The notes: generated by a model not told the origin, from the sequence alone. DNA of 64,000 bases from Rhodobacteraceae bacterium Alg238-R152 (GCA_900537125.1 UNRJ01000003.1:124001-188000); one strand, 5' to 3'; numbered from the stretch's first letter, positions 42,240 to 52,205 are shown. Made by a program: numbers and translations.

Positions 42240-42893
42240 ATGACAGAGATCACACCCTATGACCCGCCCATGGACCCGCTTGTTGTCTTGCACGAGGACA
42301 GCGACATTGTTGTGGTCGACAAGCCTGCGGGCCTGTTGTCCGTGCCGGGGCGGGGAGAGAATCTCGCGGATTGCCTTTTGACGCGGCTTCAAGTGGCCTT
42401 TCCAACCGCACTTCTGGTGCATCGATTGGATCGAGACACTTCTGGCGTGATGGTCTTTGCGCTGACGCCACACGCGCAACGGCATCTGTCCAAGCAATTT
42501 GAAGAGCGCAAAACCAAAAAGACCTATGTCGCTCGTGTCTGGGGGCAGGTGGCGGAAAAAACTGGCACCGTGGATCTGCCGCTGATTGTGGATTGGCCCA
42601 ATCGGCCGCTCCAAATGGTAGATCATGAAAACGGCAAGCCCGCACACACCGATTGGCGTGTGCTCAAGGTCAAAGACAGCGAAACCCGCGTGCGTCTGAC
42701 GCCTAAAACAGGGCGCAGCCACCAATTGCGCGTGCACATGCTTGCGCTGGGTCATGTGATTTTGGGGGATCCGCTTTATGCCAAAGGCGATGCACGGGCG
42801 TTTGACCGCCTGATGTTGCATTCTGAAGAGCTGCGGATCAGCCACCCAGAGAGCGGTAAAGGCATGTCGTTCCGCGCCAAAGCGCCGTTTTAG
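42240..42893 (+). CDS. RluA family pseudouridine synthase
   Basis: 217 residues. The catalytic Asp is in LLVHRLDRDTSGVMVFAL. DIVVVDKPAGLLSVPGRGEN near the N-terminus and PKTGRSHQLRVHMLALGHVILGDPLYA in the C-terminal part are strong RluA-type features. It isomerises uridine in 23S rRNA and possibly tRNA (RluA itself modifies 23S 746 and tRNA 32). No S4 domain, as in RluA rather than RluC/D. Start at ATG 42240 is the best alignment with RluA; 42228 is also possible. Confidence 0.92.
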   Translation: MTEITPYDPPMDPLVVLHEDSDIVVVDKPAGLLSVPGRGENLADCLLTRLQVAFPTALLVHRLDRDTSGVMVFALTPHAQRHLSKQFEERKTKKTYVARVWGQVAEKTGTVDLPLIVDWPNRPLQMVDHENGKPAHTDWRVLKVKDSETRVRLTPKTGRSHQLRVHMLALGHVILGDPLYAKGDARAFDRLMLHSEELRISHPESGKGMSFRAKAPF

Positions 42894-43348
42894 GCGGCGT
42901 TCTTGAAGGCCGCGGCTAGGATGGCCGCCATCTGACCCGCATCTTCCTGGGTGAAGGCATCTGGCTGATCGCTGTCGATGTCAAACACGCCCAACAGATC
43001 ACCCGCCCCATTCCAAACCGGCAACACCAATTCCGAGCGTGTTGAGGATGCACAGGCGATATGTCCCGGAAACGCATCAACGTCCGGCACTAGCTGTACT
43101 TCGCCAGTCCGCGCCGCCGCGCCACACACGCCGCGTGCAAACGGGATCACCAAACAGCCATGCCCGCCCTGGTAAGGGCCAATTTTGAGCAGCTCCGGCG
43201 CCACCACGCGGTAAAATCCAGTCCAATCAAAGCGCTCATCAGCGTGATGCACCTCGCAGGCTACCGTGGCCATCAGCGCTACAGAGTCGGTCTCGCCTTC
43301 GGTCAAGGACGCAATGGTTTTGGACAGGGTGTCGTAGTTGATGGGCAT
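42890..43348 (-). CDS. msrC: Free methionine-(R)-sulfoxide reductase (GAF domain)
   Basis: 152-residue GAF-domain protein. The three Cys needed for catalysis and recycling are present at the right spacing: CLVIPFARGVC (10 apart), then IAC 24 residues further in DVDAFPGHIACASSTRSELV. WTGFYRVV and QGGHG line the free-Met-sulfoxide pocket. It reduces free methionine-R-sulfoxide and so protects against oxidants. Convergent with rluA, sharing four bases at the stops (TTAG). Confidence 0.93.
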   Translation of the reverse strand: MPINYDTLSKTIASLTEGETDSVALMATVACEVHHADERFDWTGFYRVVAPELLKIGPYQGGHGCLVIPFARGVCGAAARTGEVQLVPDVDAFPGHIACASSTRSELVLPVWNGAGDLLGVFDIDSDQPDAFTQEDAGQMAAILAAAFKNAA

Positions 43349-43412
43349 GTCAGAACCTCAAAAGAAAATCGCGCGCCTAGAACCCCAAGCGCGCAACCAA
43401 AATGTTTAGCGG

Positions 43413-44597
43413 TTAAACGCCAGCGTCGACGATGGCTTTGGCCAGAACCGGTACGGTCTGGGCGTTCAGGCCTGCGATGTTCATGCGGCTGTCGCTCACC
43501 ATGTAAATCGCATTGTCGACACGGATTTTCTCCACCAAATCCGGCGTGGTGCCGAGGCGCGAGAACATGCCACGGTGCTGTGCGAGGAAACCAAAGCGGT
43601 CCGAGTTGCTCAGACGTTTGAGTTCCGCCGCCAACTGCTCACGCAGGGCCAACATGCCCAGACGTGTCTCTTCCAGCTCCGCCATCCAGTCCGCTTTTAG
43701 CTCTGGATCGGTCAGAATGGTGGTGACTACACGCGCGCCGTGATCAGGCGGGAAAGAGAAGTTCTGGCGGTTGAGGTGGTTCAGGTTGCCCTGTGTCACC
43801 GCTGTGTTCTCCGCCTTTTCGCTCATCGCGATCAGAAGCCCGGTGCGCTCACGGTAGATACCGAAGTTCTTGGAGCAAGACGCCGCAATCAGAACCTCTG
43901 GAACCGATTTTACCACCAAACGGGTCGCCGCCGCGTCTTCTTCCAGACCATCACCAAAGCCCTGATAGGCAATGTCGATCATCGGCGTGCAGCCCTTTTC
44001 GTTGATCAGATCAACAACCGCTTGCCACTGGGTCAGGTTCAGGTTGGCCCCGGTTGGGTTGTGACAGCAGCCGTGCAGCAGCACAACGTCATCGCTGGTT
44101 ACATCTGCCAAATCTGCCATCATGCCGGCAAAGTTTACGGCACGGTTTTCGTCGTCAAAATAGCGATACTTCACCATTTCGATGCCCAGATATCCCAGAA
44201 TGCTGATGTGGTTTGGCCAAGTTGGATCGGACACAAACACACGCGCTTTCGGGTTGGCCATTTTGATCAGCTCAAATGCCTGCCGGATTGCGCCGGTGCC
44301 ACCTGGGGTCGCCACCGCAGCCAGACGGTCGCGGTCCACGGCACCGGCCAGCAACATATCAATCATTGCATCGGCATAGGCTGGATCACCCGCCAGACCG
44401 GTGTAGGCCTTGGAGGTCTGCTCTTCGATGATCTTACGCTCAGCGGCCTTCACCGCACGCATCACAGGGGTCACCCCCTCGGCGTTTTTGTACACGCCCA
44501 CACCCAGATCCACCTTGGTGGGGCGGGGGTCATCGCGGTACATGGCCATCAGGCCGAGAATTTTGTCTTTGGGCTGCTCTTTGAGGTTGGTGAGCAT
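43413..44597 (-). CDS. Aromatic/aspartate aminotransferase (class I)
   Basis: 394-residue fold-type I transaminase of the Asp/aromatic (TyrB/AspC) subgroup. PLP lysine is in IAASCSKNFGIYRERTG; the cofactor ring Asp is in PMIDIAYQGFGDGLEED, and HNPTGANL is the PLP Asn region. DDPRPTKVDLGVGVYKN is the typical N-terminal opening. It likely moves amino groups between glutamate, aspartate and aromatic amino acids. Starts inside the sseA stop (1-bp overlap, TGATG), so it is coupled to sseA. Confidence 0.92.
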   Translation of the reverse strand: MLTNLKEQPKDKILGLMAMYRDDPRPTKVDLGVGVYKNAEGVTPVMRAVKAAERKIIEEQTSKAYTGLAGDPAYADAMIDMLLAGAVDRDRLAAVATPGGTGAIRQAFELIKMANPKARVFVSDPTWPNHISILGYLGIEMVKYRYFDDENRAVNFAGMMADLADVTSDDVVLLHGCCHNPTGANLNLTQWQAVVDLINEKGCTPMIDIAYQGFGDGLEEDAAATRLVVKSVPEVLIAASCSKNFGIYRERTGLLIAMSEKAENTAVTQGNLNHLNRQNFSFPPDHGARVVTTILTDPELKADWMAELEETRLGMLALREQLAAELKRLSNSDRFGFLAQHRGMFSRLGTTPDLVEKIRVDNAIYMVSDSRMNIAGLNAQTVPVLAKAIVDAGV

Positions 44598-45448
44598 CAC
44601 GCTTCTCCGGTTGCTACGGGCAGGGTGGGGAAGGCGCCCCACTCGGTCCAGGATCCATCATAAAGGGAATGATCGGTCTTGCCGAACCGCTCCATCGCAA
44701 GGCACAGGATCGCGGCGGTCACGCCGGATCCACAGCTGGTGATGGCGGGTTTGGACAGGTCAATATCGGCGGCTTCAAACACTGCGCGCAGCTCTTCAGG
44801 GGACTTCATCACCCCATCATTCATCAGCGTCGCATAGTGCACGTTTTTGCTGCCCGGAATGTGACCCGCGCGCAGACCCGCACGCGGCTCTGGCTCCGAG
44901 CCTGCAAAGCGTGATGGTCCACGGGCGTCGATAATCTCGTGATCGGCCAGCTTGGCCGCATGGGACACTTGGGTCACATCCCGCACCATATGGTTCTGGC
45001 GACGTACAGTCATGTGGCGGTCGCGGATCACCGGTGGCATGTCATCCGTTGGGCGCCCTTCAGCGATCCACTTTGGTAGACCACCATCCAGAACGGCCAC
45101 ATCTTTTTGCCCCATCAGCTTGAACAGCCACCAAACACGTGCCGCAGAGAAAATTCCCGATCCGTCATAAACCACAATCTGATGTCCGTCACCTACGCCC
45201 ATGGCGCGCAGTCGGGACATGAATTTCTCAACCGGAGGCACCATATGTGGTAGGTCGCTGCGACCGTCGGAAATATCGTCGATGTCAAAGAAACGCGCAC
45301 CGGGAATATGCACTTCTGCAAATTCTTCGCGGCCGTTGCGCCCCATGTCCGGTAAATACCAGGAGGCGTCCAAAAGCCGCAAATCGGGGTCTTTGAGATG
45401 AGCGGCCAACCACTCGGTCGAAACAAGCGTTTTGGGATCGTCGGACAT
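44597..45448 (-). CDS. sseA: 3-mercaptopyruvate sulfurtransferase
   Basis: 283-residue protein with two rhodanese domains. Active site CGSGVTA (SCGSGVTAAILCLA) is the MST form, with Cys about residue 237. The first domain has VSTEWLAAHLKDPDLRLLDASW and lacks the Cys, as is normal. It moves sulfur from 3-mercaptopyruvate to thiols or cyanide. AGAGGGAT precedes the ATG. Next to a transaminase gene that could make or use related keto acids. Confidence 0.95.
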   Translation of the reverse strand: MSDDPKTLVSTEWLAAHLKDPDLRLLDASWYLPDMGRNGREEFAEVHIPGARFFDIDDISDGRSDLPHMVPPVEKFMSRLRAMGVGDGHQIVVYDGSGIFSAARVWWLFKLMGQKDVAVLDGGLPKWIAEGRPTDDMPPVIRDRHMTVRRQNHMVRDVTQVSHAAKLADHEIIDARGPSRFAGSEPEPRAGLRAGHIPGSKNVHYATLMNDGVMKSPEELRAVFEAADIDLSKPAITSCGSGVTAAILCLAMERFGKTDHSLYDGSWTEWGAFPTLPVATGEA

Positions 45449-45613
45449 GGTATCCCTCTTCTGTCACGTCTGTGTCATTGCCTACAACTGGCGTGCTCCA
45501 TAGGCAAGAGCGGCCTCGCAACACACGACAAAGTAATGAGGCCTCTGGCGTAATTTTCTTGAACTGACCGGCTGTATTGTTCGTACTGAATGGAAGCGAA
45601 TAGGGAAATCTCA
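45449..45613. promoter_or_regulatory. Divergent promoter region, sseA / orphan protein
   Basis: 165 nt. GGCCTC and GAGGCC form an inverted repeat around positions 45509 to 45545 with about 20 nt between. Two direct promoters should lie here but no convincing hexamers were picked out. Confidence 0.35.
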
Positions 45614-46327
45614 ATGCAAGATGTGGTGGTGATATTGGGCAGTGGTCCCAACGCAACCGAAGCGCAAAGCTGGTCCCGGGACATGTTTGACCATCTGGTG
45701 GTGCTCAACAATGCCTGGCGCATCCGTCCAGATTGGAGCCATTTCATTCATCCGGAGGATTTCCCGGAAGAGCGCCATCCACCATCAAAGTCTACCACAC
45801 AAGCCGAAGTGACTTATCAAGACTACGTGCCGCAAAACAACGCCTTTGGTGGTGTGCTTTTTGCCGGTGGTACCATGGCTTTCACCGCTGCCTATTGGGC
45901 ATTGGGCGCGTTCAAGCCCAAAGTGTTGGCTTTTATTGGATGTGACATGGTCTATCCGACGGTGGGACACACCCATTTTTATGGAACCGGCGCGGCAGAT
46001 CCTTTGCGAGAGGATGTCTCCCTACAAAGTCTAGAAGCAAAGGCCGCGCGTTTGGCGCTTATCGCCGCGGCTCAAGAGTGTACCTGTGTCAATCTCTCCC
46101 GCCTGGAAAGCGTGCTGCCGTACGAACGGTTTCACATCGCCCAGCTGCGGGACCTGCCTGCGCCGGTGGTGCAGCCTGTGTTCTTGGTGAACAAAATCCA
46201 TCGGTCTGAGGCTGCACTTGGATATGAGGCGCCAAGTGGCCGGTATTGGGAAATCCTGGATCAGATCGACCCGGATAAAATTGCACAGATAGATCAGATG
46301 TGGTTGCAAGCCTACGCGGCCACTTAG
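45614..46327 (+). CDS. Orphan Rossmann-like protein, weakly like MptE/DUF115 or GT42 enzymes
   Basis: 237 residues; I do not recognise a named family. It opens with a nucleotide-loop-like [14 protein letters not shown] and [19 protein letters not shown], then a mid region [31 protein letters not shown] with THFYG after it. This order, a G-x-G-P-[SN] loop followed by a helix-strand leading to a GCDM/GxDF-like acidic motif, resembles DUF115/MptE-like and GT42 sialyltransferase-type proteins. Could be a small glycosyl- or nucleotidyl-transferase. Start at 45614 has AGGGA; ATG 45590 is also in frame. Convergent with smpB. Confidence 0.7.
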   Translation: MQDVVVILGSGPNATEAQSWSRDMFDHLVVLNNAWRIRPDWSHFIHPEDFPEERHPPSKSTTQAEVTYQDYVPQNNAFGGVLFAGGTMAFTAAYWALGAFKPKVLAFIGCDMVYPTVGHTHFYGTGAADPLREDVSLQSLEAKAARLALIAAAQECTCVNLSRLESVLPYERFHIAQLRDLPAPVVQPVFLVNKIHRSEAALGYEAPSGRYWEILDQIDPDKIAQIDQMWLQAYAAT

Positions 46328-46803
46328 TCGCCGTGACGCAAGAGCCGTTGCTTTTGACGGCCCCAATCCCGTTTGGCATCAGTGGCACGTTTGTCGTGGT
46401 TTTTCTTGCCCTTACCGATGCCGACCTTCATTTTCACAAGGCCTTTGTGGTTGAAGTACATCACGATGGGGACAATTGTCATACCCTTGCGCTGGGTCGC
46501 ATTCCACAAGTTTGAAAGCTGCTTTTTGCTGACCAACAGCTTGCGTTTGCGGCGCTCCATATGCGGGAACATGGCCCGTTCATAAGGCGCGATATAAGAA
46601 TTCACCAACCACAGTTCGCCGTCTTCAACGGCAGCATAGCTTTCCGCAATGTTGCCGGATTTCTCACGCAGCGCTTTGACCTCAGAACCCGACAGGATGA
46701 TGCCAACTTCGAGGTCATCCTCGATGGCATAGTCAAACCGTGCCCGCCGATTTTCGGCGATCACTTTGTAATTCGGGTCAGAGTTCTTTTTCGCATTGGC
46801 CAT
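46324..46803 (-). CDS. smpB: SsrA-binding protein SmpB
   Basis: 159 residues. Binds tmRNA and brings it to stalled ribosomes. [32 protein letters not shown] is its conserved first half; [21 protein letters not shown] and [20 protein letters not shown] follow. Start at 46803 ([20 protein letters not shown]) is the family's usual N-terminus, though no clear ribosome binding site is seen; the frame is open up to 46896. Shares stop bases with the convergent orphan gene. Confidence 0.97.
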   Translation of the reverse strand: MANAKKNSDPNYKVIAENRRARFDYAIEDDLEVGIILSGSEVKALREKSGNIAESYAAVEDGELWLVNSYIAPYERAMFPHMERRKRKLLVSKKQLSNLWNATQRKGMTIVPIVMYFNHKGLVKMKVGIGKGKKNHDKRATDAKRDWGRQKQRLLRHGD

Positions 46804-46977
46804 AGTGCACGTGGCATAGCGCGCCCGTGCGGCGGTGTCCATGGTCGACAACCGGTAGGGTGGCGCAGAGGACACAAGCCCAAAATTGGACGGCATTTTA
46901 GTGGACGCACCTCAGACCTTTGGGTAACTTGGGACAAAACGGGGCGCTATGATCCCGACACTTGAGGCAGTTTGAAT

Positions 46978-48159
46978 ATGATGTTCCCCGAGCGGTTTTC
47001 GAACCTACCGGCTTATGCGTTTCCGCGTCTGCGGGCGCTCCTTGATCATTTGGAGCCTGGCGGCCCTGTGGTGCATATGACCATTGGAGAGCCCAAACAT
47101 GCGTTCCCAGCGTGGGTCACGGATGAAATTGTGGCACATGCGGAAGGCTTTAATCGCTATCCGCCCAATGACGGCACACCTGAGTTGCAATCTGCAATCG
47201 CAGGCTGGATTGACCGCCGCTATGGCGTGAAAGTGGATGCTGCAACGCAGGTTATGGCGCTCAACGGCACCCGCGAAGGCCTGTATAATGCCGCGATGGC
47301 GTTGTGCCCGGAGCAGAAAAACGGCCAGCTACCGCTGATCCTGACGCCCAACCCGTTTTACCAGGTGTATGCCGTGGCTGCGCAATCCGTTGGTGCTGAG
47401 GCGCGCTTTGTGCCCGCCACTGAGGCCAGTGGACACCTGCCAGACATCGCGTCTTTGCCTGAGGAAGACCTCAACCGCGTCGCCATTGCTTACGTGTGCT
47501 CTCCAGCAAATCCGCAGGGCGCTGTGGCTGATCGGGAGTATTGGAAAGCTTTGATTGCTTTGGCTGAGAAGCATGATTTTAAGATTTTCGCGGATGAGTG
47601 CTATTCTGAGATCTACCGCGATACACCGCCTCCCGGTGCGCTCGAAATCGCCAAAGAAGTGGGTGCTGACCCAGAGCGTGTGTTGATTTTCCATTCGCTC
47701 AGCAAACGCAGCAATCTGCCGGGCTTGCGCTCAGGCTTCGTGGCGGGTGGGCCTGAAAGCCTGCGCCGTATCAAACAGTTGCGCGCTTACTCCGGTGCCC
47801 CGTTGCCGCTGCCTTTGCAAAAAGCGGCCGAAAAGGTCTGGAACGACGAGGCCCACGTGATTGAAAACCGCCGTCTTTACGCGGAGAAATTCGATCTGGC
47901 CGACAAAATCTTCGCAGACGTGCCTGGCTACAAGAGCCCCGACGCAGGGTTTTTTCTGTGGATTCCGGTGGAGGATGGCGAAGAGGCGGCGCTCAAGGTG
48001 TGGACAGAAACAGGTATCCGGGTGTTGCCCGGCGCCTATCTGAGCCGAGATGTGAACGGGGTAAACCCCGGTAAGACATATATCCGGGTTGCTCTCATAG
48101 CCCCAAAAGACGAAGTGGCAGGCGCGCTGATCAAGCTGCGTAACTGTCTCTACGGATAA
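46978..48159 (+). CDS. dapC: Class I/II aminotransferase, N-succinyldiaminopimelate aminotransferase-like
   Basis: 393 residues. PLP lysine is in FHSLSKRSNLPGLRSGFVAG; Asp in KIFADECYSEIYRD; the Asn in CSPANPQGAVAD. VHMTIGEPKHAFPAWVTDEI at the N-terminus is typical of the DapC-type (lysine and cell-wall diaminopimelate synthesis). FPxW-like and FNRYPPNDGTPELQSAI support it. Another transaminase of this class cannot be excluded. First frame codon upstream (TTG 46972) is less likely than ATG 46978. Followed by ftsK on the same strand, 18 nt later. Confidence 0.85.
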   Translation: MMFPERFSNLPAYAFPRLRALLDHLEPGGPVVHMTIGEPKHAFPAWVTDEIVAHAEGFNRYPPNDGTPELQSAIAGWIDRRYGVKVDAATQVMALNGTREGLYNAAMALCPEQKNGQLPLILTPNPFYQVYAVAAQSVGAEARFVPATEASGHLPDIASLPEEDLNRVAIAYVCSPANPQGAVADREYWKALIALAEKHDFKIFADECYSEIYRDTPPPGALEIAKEVGADPERVLIFHSLSKRSNLPGLRSGFVAGGPESLRRIKQLRAYSGAPLPLPLQKAAEKVWNDEAHVIENRRLYAEKFDLADKIFADVPGYKSPDAGFFLWIPVEDGEEAALKVWTETGIRVLPGAYLSRDVNGVNPGKTYIRVALIAPKDEVAGALIKLRNCLYG

Positions 48160-48177
48160 GAATAATCGAGGTGGATC

Positions 48178-51081
48178 ATGGCATATCAAGCGCGCGGACG
48201 AGGTCCCTTGTTGGATAGCACAACACAGGCTGCAGTGGAAAAACGCGGCAAAGAGTTGATTGGCATTGGGTTGATCGTGGTGGCCGTGCTGCTGGCTGCA
48301 ACGATCCTGTCGTACTCACCTACTGATCCAAGTTGGATTTCCGTCACGGACGCGCCGGTCGAGAACATTCTTGGACGCTTTGGTGCTTCTGTTGCGGCAC
48401 CTCTGTTCATCATTGTGGGCTGGGGCAGCTTTGGTCTGCCGCTCATCTTGGGTGTCTGGGGCGTGCGCTTTGCGTTCCACTTTGGCGAAGAACGGGCTCA
48501 AAGCCGCGTGATCTTTGCGCCTATCATGTTGGCGCTGGCCGCGATCTACGCTTCCACCCTCGCGCCTGGTGCCGACTGGATTCATGCCTTTGGTTTGGGG
48601 GGGTTGTTTGGCGACACCGTCATGGGTGCCATGCTGACCATCCTGCCAATTGGCGCGCAATCGGGCGTGAAGCTGATGTCGATGCTGGCCGGCGTTGTTT
48701 TTGTTCTGGCGAGCGTTTTTGTACTTGGTTTCACACGCATCGAGCTGGGTAATTTGGCCCGTCGGTTCATGATCGGGCTGGTTTTGACCTATGATGGTGT
48801 CATGCGTCTCTTGGGTCGCAGTGCCACTGGTGCGGTTCAGGCCGCCAAAACCGCACAAGCACGTCGTGTTGGACGTCGTGAAGACGCGCAGGCGCACTAT
48901 GATGCGCAGCAATCTGCATGGGAAGAAGCTGTCGTCGAGGATGTGGCTGAACCCTATGTACCAGTTGAAGAAGACCGCCCAAAACCACGCTTGCGTATGC
49001 CCTCTCTTATCAAGCGTGCAGAGGCCCCTGCGGAGGTGATGCCTGAACCGGAGTTGGTCGAAAATGTCTTTTCTGATGATTGGGACATTAAGCCGGAGGA
49101 GGACCGCATCAGCGCCAAAATCGCCGATGTGATGCGCACCCGCGCCCGCACAGGTGCCACAATTGCACCGCCAGAACTGCACCCTGACAAACCTTTGACC
49201 AAAGGCCGTGGCCGGGGGCCAGATCCACTGGTGCTGGACGAGGACACGTCGGACACACATGTGCCGCTGCAGGCCGAGCCGCCGCTGACCGCGACTCCAA
49301 CGCTGACCCGTGCAGAACCACCGCTGTCTGCCGCGCCGGTCGCGATGCCAATGGCCGAACCGGTTGCGATGGAACCTGCCCCGGTCGCCGAGCCCATGCC
49401 ACAATCGGTGCCACACCAGCCCCGCATGGCCGCGCCAATTATGGCGCCTATTCCAACGCTGGAACCCAAAAAAGTGGTGCAGCCGCGTGTCATAAAAACT
49501 GTGCAACCCTCCAACCGTGCCAAAGCCGAGGCGCAACCGTCCTTGGCCTTTGAAGAAGCACATACCAATTATGAACTGCCGCCGCTTGGTCTGCTGGAAA
49601 GCCCGACGGAAATCCAACGTCACCATCTCTCTGATGACGCATTGGAAGAAAACGCGCGCATGCTGGAATCTGTGCTTGATGACTATGGCGTCAAAGGCGA
49701 GATTGTCGCTGTGCGCCCGGGGCCAGTGGTGACCATGTATGAGCTGGAACCTGCGCCTGGTCTCAAAGCCAGCCGTGTGATTGGCTTGGCTGACGACATC
49801 GCGCGCTCCATGTCCGCGCTCTCTGCCCGCGTGTCTACTGTGCCGGGCCGGTCCGTGATTGGCATCGAACTGCCCAATGAGAACCGCGAAAAAGTGGTGC
49901 TGCGCGAGATCCTATCCGCACGCGATTTTGGCGACAGCAACATGAAGCTGCCATTGGCGCTGGGCAAAGACATCGGTGGGGACCCAGTTGTGGCCAACCT
50001 GTCCAAAATGCCCCACTTGCTGATTGCTGGGACCACCGGCTCTGGTAAGTCCGTGGCGATCAACACCATGATTTTGTCACTGCTCTACCGGCTGACGCCG
50101 GAGGAGTGTCGCATGATCATGATCGACCCCAAGATGTTGGAATTGTCAGTGTATGACGGCATTCCGCATCTGCTATCCCCAGTTGTAACCGACCCTAAGA
50201 AGGCGGTCGTGGCCCTAAAATGGGTCGTGGGCGAGATGGAAGAGCGGTATCGCAAGATGTCCAAAATGGGCGTGCGCAACATTGACGGCTATAATAGCCG
50301 CGTGGCCGATGCACTTGCCAAAAAAGAGACTTTCAGCCGCACCGTCCAAACTGGCTTCGATGACGACACCGGTGAACCGGTGTTTGAAACCGAAGAAATT
50401 GTGCCAGAGAAGATGCCCTACATCGTGGTGATCGTGGACGAGATGGCAGACCTGATGATGGTTGCGGGCAAAGAGATCGAGGCCTGTATTCAGCGCCTCG
50501 CGCAAATGGCGCGTGCTTCAGGTATTCACTTGATCATGGCCACCCAGCGGCCCTCTGTGGATGTGATCACGGGCACCATCAAAGCCAACTTCCCGACCCG
50601 GATTTCATTCCAAGTTACGTCAAAGATCGACAGTCGCACAATTCTTGGTGAGATGGGTGCCGAACAGCTCCTAGGGATGGGTGACATGCTTTACATGGCA
50701 GGCGGCGCTAAGATCACCCGCTGTCACGGTCCGTTTGTGAGTGACGAAGAAGTCGAAGAGATTGTGAACCATCTCAAGAGCTTTGGCCCCCCTAGCTATA
50801 TTGGCGGTGTGGTTGATGGCCCCGCCGACGATAAAGCGGATAACATTGACGCGGTTCTGGGACTTAACACTGGCGGCAATACCAATGGTGAAGATGCGCT
50901 TTACGACTCCGCTGTGGCCATTGTCATTCAGGACCGCAAATGCTCAACCTCTTACATCCAGCGCAAGTTGGCGATTGGGTATAACAAAGCCGCACGGCTG
51001 GTGGAGCAGATGGAAGATGAAGGCCTTGTCAGCGCGGCCAACCACGTTGGCAAACGCGAAATTTTGGTGCCTGAGCAGTGA
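48178..51081 (+). CDS. ftsK: DNA translocase FtsK
   Basis: 967 residues. Four membrane segments in the first ~190 residues ([20 protein letters not shown] and later ones) anchor it at the division septum. A Pro/Ala/Met-rich linker covers about 240-470. The motor has Walker [18 protein letters not shown] (about 617-633) and Walker [13 protein letters not shown]. The C-terminal gamma domain (about 900-967; [22 protein letters not shown]) reads KOPS-type sites. It pumps chromosome ends through the closing septum and activates XerCD. The stop sits in a 9-bp hairpin. Confidence 0.97.
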   Translation: MAYQARGRGPLLDSTTQAAVEKRGKELIGIGLIVVAVLLAATILSYSPTDPSWISVTDAPVENILGRFGASVAAPLFIIVGWGSFGLPLILGVWGVRFAFHFGEERAQSRVIFAPIMLALAAIYASTLAPGADWIHAFGLGGLFGDTVMGAMLTILPIGAQSGVKLMSMLAGVVFVLASVFVLGFTRIELGNLARRFMIGLVLTYDGVMRLLGRSATGAVQAAKTAQARRVGRREDAQAHYDAQQSAWEEAVVEDVAEPYVPVEEDRPKPRLRMPSLIKRAEAPAEVMPEPELVENVFSDDWDIKPEEDRISAKIADVMRTRARTGATIAPPELHPDKPLTKGRGRGPDPLVLDEDTSDTHVPLQAEPPLTATPTLTRAEPPLSAAPVAMPMAEPVAMEPAPVAEPMPQSVPHQPRMAAPIMAPIPTLEPKKVVQPRVIKTVQPSNRAKAEAQPSLAFEEAHTNYELPPLGLLESPTEIQRHHLSDDALEENARMLESVLDDYGVKGEIVAVRPGPVVTMYELEPAPGLKASRVIGLADDIARSMSALSARVSTVPGRSVIGIELPNENREKVVLREILSARDFGDSNMKLPLALGKDIGGDPVVANLSKMPHLLIAGTTGSGKSVAINTMILSLLYRLTPEECRMIMIDPKMLELSVYDGIPHLLSPVVTDPKKAVVALKWVVGEMEERYRKMSKMGVRNIDGYNSRVADALAKKETFSRTVQTGFDDDTGEPVFETEEIVPEKMPYIVVIVDEMADLMMVAGKEIEACIQRLAQMARASGIHLIMATQRPSVDVITGTIKANFPTRISFQVTSKIDSRTILGEMGAEQLLGMGDMLYMAGGAKITRCHGPFVSDEEVEEIVNHLKSFGPPSYIGGVVDGPADDKADNIDAVLGLNTGGNTNGEDALYDSAVAIVIQDRKCSTSYIQRKLAIGYNKAARLVEQMEDEGLVSAANHVGKREILVPEQ

Positions 51082-51090
51082 TGCTCAGGC
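51069..51090 (+). terminator. Hairpin over ftsK stop codon
   Basis: GCCTGAGCA (51069-51077) / TGCTCAGGC (51082-51090), 9 bp, 4-nt loop holding the TGA. T-run (51100-51106) is ten bases downstream, so it is a weak intrinsic terminator at best. Confidence 0.55.
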
Positions 51091-51153
51091 CTGATCACAT
51101 TTTTTTGTAATCCATTGCGAGGCAAGAGGCATAACCGCCCCTATATTGGACCT

Positions 51154-51759
51154 ATGACTAAACTCAAAACCCTTGCCATCGCCGCCGTTCTGTCTCTGGC
51201 CACTGCCGTTCCAGCCATGGCGGAGAAACTCTCGCTCAATCAACTCAGCGCGTATCTAAACAACTTGAAAACGGCGAAGTCCGACTTCGTGCAGATTTCC
51301 GACGACGGATCTGTACAAACCGGCACCTTGTATATCCAGCGTCCCGGCAAGATGCGCTTTGAATATGACCCGCCGCAAAAAGCGCTGGTTCTGGCGGCGA
51401 ACAACGCTGTGGCGATCTTTGACAATCGCGCCAAGGGGGATCCGGAAACCTATCCCCTCGGCCGCACGCCGCTGTCGATTATTTTGGCGCGTAAGGTAAA
51501 CTTACAATCCGCCAATGCCGTGGTTGGCCACTCCTATGACGGCACGCACACTATTGTCACAGCACAAGATCCCAAAAACCCAGAGATTGGCCGCATTCAG
51601 ATGAAATTCTCGGCCGGGCCGGTCACCTTAGATGAATGGGTGATCCTCGACGCCCATGGGGGACACACCACCATTCGTCTTGGCGACACCGAAACTGGCA
51701 TGAGTTATCCTCGCGCGCTTTTTGATATCGACACAGAGCGCAAAAAGCGCCGTCGCTGA
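51154..51759 (+). CDS. lolA: Outer-membrane lipoprotein carrier LolA
   Basis: 201 residues with signal peptide (LKTLAIAAVLSLATAVPAMA). Periplasmic chaperone that takes lipoproteins from LolCDE to the outer membrane. LYIQRPGKMRFEYDPPQKALV (shortened here to the key part RPGKMRFEYDPP) is its best signature, and the 11-strand half-barrel fits the length. ATG 51154 precedes a standard signal sequence. Follows ftsK, a common alphaproteobacterial order. Confidence 0.94.
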   Translation: MTKLKTLAIAAVLSLATAVPAMAEKLSLNQLSAYLNNLKTAKSDFVQISDDGSVQTGTLYIQRPGKMRFEYDPPQKALVLAANNAVAIFDNRAKGDPETYPLGRTPLSIILARKVNLQSANAVVGHSYDGTHTIVTAQDPKNPEIGRIQMKFSAGPVTLDEWVILDAHGGHTTIRLGDTETGMSYPRALFDIDTERKKRRR

Positions 51760-51773
51760 CCGTCAGGTGCGCG

Positions 51774-51998
51774 TTAGGCGATAATGTCCGGCGTCAGCCG
51801 ATCCTCAATCCGCGCGATGATATCTTTGAGTCGCAGCTTCTGCTTCTTCAGGCGCTGAATTGTCAGCTGATCACCCGTGCCACGGTGCACCAAAGCGCTG
51901 ATCGCCTCGTCCAGATCGCGGTGCTCTTGTCTAAAGACCTCCAGTTCGACACGCAAAACGTCGTTGGTTTTCATTGACAGGTCGGTAGTGGCGTTCAT
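51774..51998 (-). CDS. YdcH family (DUF465) small protein
   Basis: 74 residues, a single helical hairpin typical of DUF465: ELEVFRQEHRDLDEAISALV and LTIQRLKKQKLRLKDIIARI. The family is widely kept in proteobacteria with no settled function. Strongly amphipathic helices suggest coiled-coil binding. Convergent with lolA, divergent from hsp20. Confidence 0.93.
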   Translation of the reverse strand: MNATTDLSMKTNDVLRVELEVFRQEHRDLDEAISALVHRGTGDQLTIQRLKKQKLRLKDIIARIEDRLTPDIIA

Positions 51999-52109
51999 GT
52001 CTGGGTCCTTAGCCTAGGCGGACTTCTAAGATAGGGTTTTCCCGACCCGCTGAAAAGAAGGCGATTTGTCCAATTTTCGAAACCCTGTTTAGCATTCCTC
52101 GGCGCACCA

Positions 52110-52138
52110 CTTGCAGCAACTGAAATGCTGCCCCATAT
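52110..52138 (+). promoter_or_regulatory. Sigma-32 (RpoH) type promoter of hsp20
   Basis: -35 CTTGCA (52110-52115), 15-nt spacer, -10 CCCCATAT (52131-52138). The -10 is an exact match to the heat-shock consensus CCCCATNT. Predicts a 5' leader of about 60 nt before ATG 52207. Confidence 0.7.
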
Positions 52139-52178
52139 TCAAATGGCGCAGGGGTTGCCAGAAAGGGATCTTTGCGCG

Positions 52179-52205
52179 GACTGTCGCTTTACACAAGGAC
52201 GGGTC
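52179..52205 (+). promoter_or_regulatory. Possible RNA thermometer at hsp20 start
   Basis: The leader end can fold as a nested stem: GAC (52179-52181) with GTC (52203-52205), GTC (52183-52185) with GAC (52198-52200), and TT with AA, enclosing the ribosome binding site AAGGA. Short, weak pairing fits heat melting. Folding by eye only. Confidence 0.4.

Noticed and set aside
48900..49590. Repeat array in the middle of ftsK
   Set aside because: It is the usual Pro/Ala/Glu-rich FtsK linker with degenerate short repeats, not a mobile or CRISPR repeat.
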